A stretch of DNA of 64,000 nucleotides from JAXLWB01 sp046328715. GTDB lineage: Bacteria; Chloroflexota; Anaerolineae; Caldilineales; Caldilineaceae. The stretch is taken from the NCBI GenBank assembly GCA_046328715.1, contig JAXLWB010000014.1, positions 124,001-188,000 on the forward strand. Direction: 5' to 3'. A program made the position numbers and the translations under genes. The stretch's first letter is position 1. Each line of letters begins with the position of its first letter. This document shows, piece after piece, positions 60,044 to 64,000 of this stretch. The notes beneath the pieces were generated by a model. That model searched no databases. It was given only the letters and a program-made list of their open reading frames with translations, and was not told the DNA's origin.

Positions 60044-60667
60044 ATGGCAATTCGCACAGGAATTCTTTGTGTACCTCAGCTTGATGAGGATGCAACAGCC
60101 GCCCTTGTACACCTCCTACGCAATCACACATTGCCCATCATCGTGATTCATGAAGCGGTGGCTGCCAGCCACCGCAACTGGATCGAGGAGATCTTACGCC
60201 GCTGGTGCGACGAAGATGAACTTGACCTGATTCTGACAGTTGGTGGCACGATGCCCGCTTCTGGTCCAAGCTCCCGCGAAATAGCACCAGAAGTCACGCA
60301 GCTAATTCTGGAGCGCAGCTTGCCTGGATTGTCCGAGGCGATGCGTGCCTATGGTCGTGAACAAAGCCCTTTGGCGCTACTAGATCGAGGCGTCTGCGGG
60401 ATTCGGGGTCAAACACTGATCATTAATTTGCCAACTGGCGCGGCGGCCTCTGTGCTGTTTCTGGAAGCGATCGTGGATCTCATTCCATCTGTGTTGTCTC
60501 ATCTGCAAGGGGAAAGCACCGCACCCATCCTCAATAACGAAGTTGAACTAATAGAGCAAGATGACGCGCCTGATTCTGATCTAGATGAGGTGAGAGAGAA
60601 TAATGCTTCTGGGCTTTCGATCGAGGAGTTTGCCAAGTTTTTGCAGCGAGGAAAAAAGCAAGAATAA
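60044..60667 (+). CDS. MoaB/Mog-like molybdopterin-binding domain protein with acidic tail
   Basis: The 207-aa protein resembles MogA/MoaB (molybdopterin adenylyltransferase fold). LDLILTVGGTMPASGPSSRE matches the GGTG..RD..PE loop with changes, and IAPEVTQLILERSLPGLSEA and GIRGQTLIINLPTGAAAS, then VLFLEAIVDLIP match further on. The changed loop (GGTM) may reduce nucleotide binding. The last 50 residues are acidic (QDDAPDSDLDEVRENN) and end in a small helical segment. It follows rpsI by 103 bp across a terminator. It may be a Moco enzyme or a divergent relative. Confidence 0.7.
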   Translation: MAIRTGILCVPQLDEDATAALVHLLRNHTLPIIVIHEAVAASHRNWIEEILRRWCDEDELDLILTVGGTMPASGPSSREIAPEVTQLILERSLPGLSEAMRAYGREQSPLALLDRGVCGIRGQTLIINLPTGAAASVLFLEAIVDLIPSVLSHLQGESTAPILNNEVELIEQDDAPDSDLDEVRENNASGLSIEEFAKFLQRGKKQE

Positions 60668-60758
60668 AAAACAGGATGCAAGTTAACAGCTTCCCGTTAA
60701 TCTTACAAATTTAAGATGCGACAATGCCGAAAATTCAGTCAAGAAACCGACATTGTGC

Positions 60759-60958
60759 TTTGTCATTCTGAGCGAAGAATCTTGGGTTGTCCAACTAATG
60801 GACAAAGCAGATATACATTGCATGATCACAAGGAGTAGGGGCACACCCTTGCGGTTGCCCATTCGCTGATTCAACCAGGGCACCGGCAAGCGGATGCCCT
60901 TACAATGATGCATCTTTGATTTGCTTTGTCTATAATATTCTTCGCTCAGAATGACAAA
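60759..60958. mobile_element. 200-bp palindromic element interrupted by a MITE
   Basis: TTTGTCATTCTGAGCGAAGA (then AT; 60759-60780) and its exact 22-bp complement (60937-60958) bound the element. The core resembles a palindromic repeat I associate with many bacterial genomes. The 136-bp element at 60798-60933 lies inside, so the outer one is the older insertion. No coding capacity. Confidence 0.75.
60798..60933. mobile_element. 136-bp MITE-like element, copy 2 (nested)
   Basis: ATGGACAAAGCA (60798-60809) and TGCTTTGTCTAT (60922-60933) form 12-bp ends with one mismatch. Interior and length match copy 1 at 14948-15083, with the same GTAGGGGC-type inner arms. Confidence 0.8.
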
Positions 60959-61003
60959 TCACCTTTCAGGGATGGTCGCCGATTGATTTCCGAGTAGCAA
61001 CTT

Positions 61004-62128
61004 TTACGCAGCCACCAACATTTCTTCACGGCGCTTTTCGATGGTCTTCAACAAATCATTGAACGACTCAGTGAACTTTTTCACCCCATCAATTTCCAAC
61101 TCTTCGGTAACCTGAGCGAGTGAAATTCCCAGCCGGTCCAAAGCTGCCAAATCTGCCGCTGCCTGGTCAACATCGAGTTCAACAGTGTTGGCAGGCGTGC
61201 CGTGATCGCGGAACGCTTCTAAGGTTTTCGGTGGCATCGTGTTGACGGTGTGCGGGCCAATCAGCGAGTCGACGTAAATAAGGTCGGGATAGGCGGGATT
61301 TTTGGTGCTAGTGCTGGCCCACAGAGGACGCTGCACCTGCGCACCTGCAGCCGCTAATTTTTCCCAACGTGGTCCAGAAAAGACCTGCGTGAACTGACGG
61401 TAGGCAAGTTTGGCATTAGCGACGGCGGCTTTCCCGTACAATCGTTTGATTTCGGTAGCTTTGGTTGGATCAACGGCGGCCATCTTTTCCAACTGCGAGT
61501 CAATATTGGCATCGACCCGGCTGACGAAGAAACTGGCCACTGAAGAAATATTGGCAACCGACTTACCCGCCGCCATACGCTCTTCCAACCCGCTCAAAAA
61601 GGCTTCTTTGACGGCGGCATATCGTTCGATGCTGAAGATGAGCGTGACATTGATGTTGAGTCCCTCGGCAATTAAGCGGCGAATCGCTTCAACCCCTGGT
61701 TTTGTTGCGGGAACCTTGACCATCAAGTTCGGTCGGTTCACTGCCTTCCAGAGCCGTTTGGCTTCGGTGACTGTACCTTCCAAATCGTAGGCCAAATCGG
61801 GCGCAACTTCCAGACTGATGAAGCCATCGGCATGGCCCGCCTTTTCGTACACGGGTCGTAGCACATCGGCCCCAGCTTGGATATCAGCAATTGCCAGTGA
61901 CTCGAAAATATCCTTGTTGTACTGGCCATCGCGAATTAACTGCTTTAGATCCTCCGTGTATGCATCGCTTTTCGCAATCGCCTGCTGAAAAATAGTCGGG
62001 TTCGAGGTGACACCACCTAACCCTTCATCAACCAGTTTTTGCAACTCACCCGTGCGCACCATATTCCGTTCAATAAAATCAAGCCAGATACTTTGGCCAA
62101 GGGTCTGTAATTTTTGAATGCGATTCAT
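61004..62128 (-). CDS. tal: Transaldolase
   Basis: Transaldolase moves a dihydroxyacetone unit between sugar phosphates in the non-oxidative pentose phosphate pathway. The 374-aa protein is the long bacterial type: SIWLDFIERNMVRTGELQKL, GGVTSNPTIFQQAI, the Schiff-base lysine in NLMVKVPATKPGVEAIR, VTLIFSIERYAAVKEAFLSG and ASFFVSRVDANIDSQLEK. A clear AAGGAGAAG Shine-Dalgarno precedes the ATG. No transketolase or glucose-6-phosphate dehydrogenase gene is adjacent. A promoter is proposed at 62213-62241. Confidence 0.95.
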   Translation of the reverse strand: MNRIQKLQTLGQSIWLDFIERNMVRTGELQKLVDEGLGGVTSNPTIFQQAIAKSDAYTEDLKQLIRDGQYNKDIFESLAIADIQAGADVLRPVYEKAGHADGFISLEVAPDLAYDLEGTVTEAKRLWKAVNRPNLMVKVPATKPGVEAIRRLIAEGLNINVTLIFSIERYAAVKEAFLSGLEERMAAGKSVANISSVASFFVSRVDANIDSQLEKMAAVDPTKATEIKRLYGKAAVANAKLAYRQFTQVFSGPRWEKLAAAGAQVQRPLWASTSTKNPAYPDLIYVDSLIGPHTVNTMPPKTLEAFRDHGTPANTVELDVDQAAADLAALDRLGISLAQVTEELEIDGVKKFTESFNDLLKTIEKRREEMLVAA

Positions 62129-62212
62129 TTTCTTCTCCTTTTTCTGAGCCTTATTGATACTCTTCAGCGGCTAGCTGGAGCGTTTTCAGGGGAAACCATG
62201 GATATTCAATTG

Positions 62213-62241
62213 ATTATAGCCCGAAGTCAAATAAATGAAAA
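62213..62241 (-). promoter_or_regulatory. Candidate promoter for transaldolase
   Basis: On the minus strand TTTTCA (62236-62241) and TATAAT (62213-62218) are 17 bp apart, about 85 bp before the tal ATG. The -10 is perfect, the -35 matches at four positions. Confidence 0.5.
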
Positions 62242-62274
62242 GAGCTTTTGTTCCATTCCAAAAGGTTGTGCCTT

Positions 62275-62363
62275 AGGACTTACGCATGTCGGATGTGACA
62301 TGGCGATTTTGTAACGCAAGAATAATTCTAATGCTACAGTTTCTCTCGTCTTGCGTAAGTCCT
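62275..62363. mobile_element. 89-bp MITE-like element
   Basis: AGGACTTACGCA (62275-62286) and TGCGTAAGTCCT (62352-62363) are perfect 12-bp inverted ends. The flanks TGCCTTA and TGTGCTTA resemble an imperfect target duplication. No coding capacity. It lies in the 430-bp divergent region 62129-62558 between tal and trxA, which otherwise holds only promoter signals. Confidence 0.65.
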
Positions 62364-62407
62364 GTGCTTAGGATACTTTTTCCAGTTCATCCAGTCGCTC
62401 ACCTGAT

Positions 62408-62436
62408 TTTACACCCTGCCTGGCCTATGGTACTAT
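62408..62436 (+). promoter_or_regulatory. Candidate promoter for thioredoxin
   Basis: TTTACA (62408-62413) and TACTAT (62431-62436), 17-bp spacing, about 120 bp before the trxA ATG. Confidence 0.5.
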
Positions 62437-62558
62437 ATTTTTTGTAGTGCAAATTACTGCTAATTGAGCAAATGGATGGTTAAATAGTCCATATCTATAT
62501 CACTTTGCCCGAGATAAGCAGCTCTTATTATCTTTTTGGGCAAAATTAGGAGGAAATC

Positions 62559-62891
62559 ATGAGCAAACCAGTCAAAGTGACTGATAGCACATTCGAAAAT
62601 GAGGTCATCAATTCGTCCTCGCCAGTGTTGGTCGATTTTTGGGCAGAATGGTGTGGCCCTTGCAAGATGATTGCACCGGTATTGGATGAATTGGCCGGCG
62701 AATTGGATGGAAAACTGACCATCGGTAAACTGGATGTAGATCACAATCCTGACACCGCGATGGCCTTTGGTGTGATGAGCATTCCCACCTTGTTGCTCTT
62801 CAAGGATGGCAAAGCAGTGGATCGGATTGTTGGCTTCCAACCGAAGGCACAGTTGGTAAAGCGCCTTGAAATGCACGGTGTAAAAAAGTAA
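62559..62891 (+). CDS. trxA: Thioredoxin
   Basis: A 110-aa cytoplasmic dithiol reductase. LVDFWAEWCGPCKMIAPVLD has the active-site WCGPC, followed by DVDHNPDTAMAFGVMSIPTL with the cis-Pro and a final VGFQPKAQLVKRLE. AGGAGG precedes ATG 62559. Single-gene unit with a good terminator. No thioredoxin reductase nearby. Confidence 0.97.
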   Translation: MSKPVKVTDSTFENEVINSSSPVLVDFWAEWCGPCKMIAPVLDELAGELDGKLTIGKLDVDHNPDTAMAFGVMSIPTLLLFKDGKAVDRIVGFQPKAQLVKRLEMHGVKK

Positions 62892-62910
62892 TCTGACTTG
62901 GTAGACATAG

Positions 62911-62944
62911 AGAACGGTGAAGCGCAAAGCTTCACCGTTTTTTA
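62911..62944 (+). terminator. Rho-independent terminator of trxA
   Basis: AACGGTGAAGC (62913-62923) and GCTTCACCGTT (62929-62939) form a perfect 11-bp stem with a 5-nt loop, followed by a run of T (62938-62943). Confidence 0.93.
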
Positions 62945-63047
62945 TTGTTGGTGAAAAATAGTTCCTGCTTCCTATTACGAAATGATATAATATTGATTGC
63001 GTTTCACTTCTCATTTCCGCACAAACCAAATCAATAAAGGAAGCACT

Positions 63048-64000
63048 ATGAGCGACCAAACCAAGTTCCTCCTCTCGGAGCGGGACATTCCTAAGGCATG
63101 GTATAATCTACTGGCCGATCTACCTTTTGAGTTACCACCTGTGTTGCACCCCGGTACCAAACAGCCGGTAGGCCCCGATGACCTTGCGCCTCTTTTCCCG
63201 ATGTCCTTGATTATGCAGGAAGTGACCAAAGACCGTTGGGTAGAGATCCCTGAACCAGTACGCGAAGTCTACAAATTGTGGCGTCCAACCCCGCTCTTTC
63301 GCGCCCATCGTCTGGAAAAGGCACTGCAAACGCCCGCCAAAATCTACTACAAGTACGAAGGCGTAAGCCCAGCAGGCAGCCACAAACCCAACACCGCAGT
63401 TGCCCAAGCCTTTTATAACAAAGAGGCGGGCACCAAACGGATTACCACAGAAACCGGTGCTGGACAGTGGGGAAGTTCACTCGCCTTTGCCTGTAGCCTC
63501 TACAACATTGAACTCAAAATTTACATGGTCAAGGTCTCTTACGAGCAGAAGCCTTACCGCCGCAACTTAATGGAGACCTGGGGTGCCTCGGTCGTGCCTA
63601 GCCCCAGCCCGGACACAAATGCTGGACGTTCCTTCCTGGCCCAAAATCCCAACCACACTGGTAGCCTGGGCATCGCCATCAGCGAAGCGGTGGAAGACGC
63701 AGTGACCAGCAAGACGCCGACCAAGTACTCACTCGGCTCGGTGCTCAACCATGTGCTGTTGCACCAGAGTGTGATCGGTCTGGAAGTGCAGAAGCAGTTA
63801 GAACTGGCGGGTGACTATCCCGATGTTGTCGTCGGCTGTATTGGCGGCGGCAGCAACTTTGCTGGTTTTGCCTATCCCTTCGTCGCCGACAAGGTGACTG
63901 GCAAAGCTCCCAACCTGCGCGTAGTGGCGGTTGAACCGTCTGCAACGCCTAGCCTAACCCGTGGCATCTACGCCTATGATTTTGGCGATACTTCGATGAT
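63048..64000 (+). CDS. trpB: Tryptophan synthase beta chain, TrpB2 type (C-terminus beyond window)
   Basis: The frame is open from ATG 63048 to the window edge (317 codons). It matches the TrpB2 group: RPTPLFRAHRLEKAL, the PLP lysine in YEGVSPAGSHKPNTAVAQAF, TTETGAGQWGSSLAFACSLY and the phosphate loop VVVGCIGGGSNFAGFAYPF. The enzyme makes tryptophan from indole and serine, or rescues indole without the alpha subunit. AAAGGAAG lies four bases before the start; TATAAT at 62986-62991 is a possible -10 box with a weak -35. No trpA is seen, consistent with a stand-alone TrpB2. Confidence 0.9.
   Translation, partial: MSDQTKFLLSERDIPKAWYNLLADLPFELPPVLHPGTKQPVGPDDLAPLFPMSLIMQEVTKDRWVEIPEPVREVYKLWRPTPLFRAHRLEKALQTPAKIYYKYEGVSPAGSHKPNTAVAQAFYNKEAGTKRITTETGAGQWGSSLAFACSLYNIELKIYMVKVSYEQKPYRRNLMETWGASVVPSPSPDTNAGRSFLAQNPNHTGSLGIAISEAVEDAVTSKTPTKYSLGSVLNHVLLHQSVIGLEVQKQLELAGDYPDVVVGCIGGGSNFAGFAYPFVADKVTGKAPNLRVVAVEPSATPSLTRGIYAYDFGDTSM

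Larger units (their letters stand above)
60668..61003. other. Intergenic region occupied by nested repeat elements
   Basis: 336 bp between the MoaB-like gene and transaldolase (convergent). Almost 200 bp is the nested pair of inverted-repeat elements; the remaining flanks show no gene or clear terminator. Confidence 0.75.

Overview
The window is bacterial chromosome of moderate GC. It most likely comes from a Chloroflexota lineage of the Anaerolineae/Caldilineae type. That assignment is inferred from the general look of the proteins (an S12 with an internal insertion, a long-tailed TatB, a type-Z S14 and zinc forms of L32, L36 and S4); no 16S gene is present. I see no phage, complete insertion sequence, CRISPR array, tRNA or rRNA.

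Layout. 1-3.9 kb: the start of a TetR regulator, an L-2-hydroxyglutarate oxidase and a long-chain acyl-CoA ligase. 3.6-12 kb (minus strand): a housekeeping run with a small coiled-coil protein, tatC-tatB, nusB, fabG, fabD, rpmF-yceD, a coiled-coil protein, coaD, hemW and an FHA/winged-helix protein. The last faces a divergent Ser/Thr kinase. 13.4-19 kb: a CrtI-type desaturase, two tandem cold-shock genes with duplicated leaders, pheS and mtaB. 19-29.2 kb (minus): a 1052-residue UvrD-like helicase with an unusual N-terminal domain, a Gfo/Idh/MocA protein, parB-parA, a PfkB kinase and the origin-proximal set jag-yidC-yidD-rnpA-rpmH (no dnaA in the window). 29.5-35.2 kb (plus): an Asn/Gly-rich membrane protein, priA, an HTH protein and a lipoprotein. 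35.3-60 kb (plus): one continuous str-S10-spc-alpha-type supercluster from rpsL to rpsI with fusA, tuf, secY, adk, map, rpoA and truA; infA is missing from its usual place. 60-64 kb: a MoaB-like protein, transaldolase, thioredoxin and the start of a TrpB2-type tryptophan synthase beta chain.

Main discovery. Spacers in the ribosomal cluster hold about a dozen copies of a structured element, and one more copy lies in a cold-shock leader. Each has a conserved 5' block close to GCGGTTGC, a hairpin whose two arms change together between copies, and a conserved 3' block close to CAGAGC. Several also have an outer stem (ATACT/AGTAT) that changes in a compensatory way. This looks like an RNA-level regulatory or processing element. 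I do not recognise it as a described family.

Other structure: two 136-bp terminal-inverted-repeat elements, one nested inside a 200-bp element with perfect 22-bp ends; an 89-bp MITE-like element; a GCGATTTCA/TGAAATCGC palindrome present three times; twin csp leaders each carrying a terminator-like hairpin; a hairpin over the tuf ribosome-binding site; and a terminator that ends a few bases before the fabD start codon.
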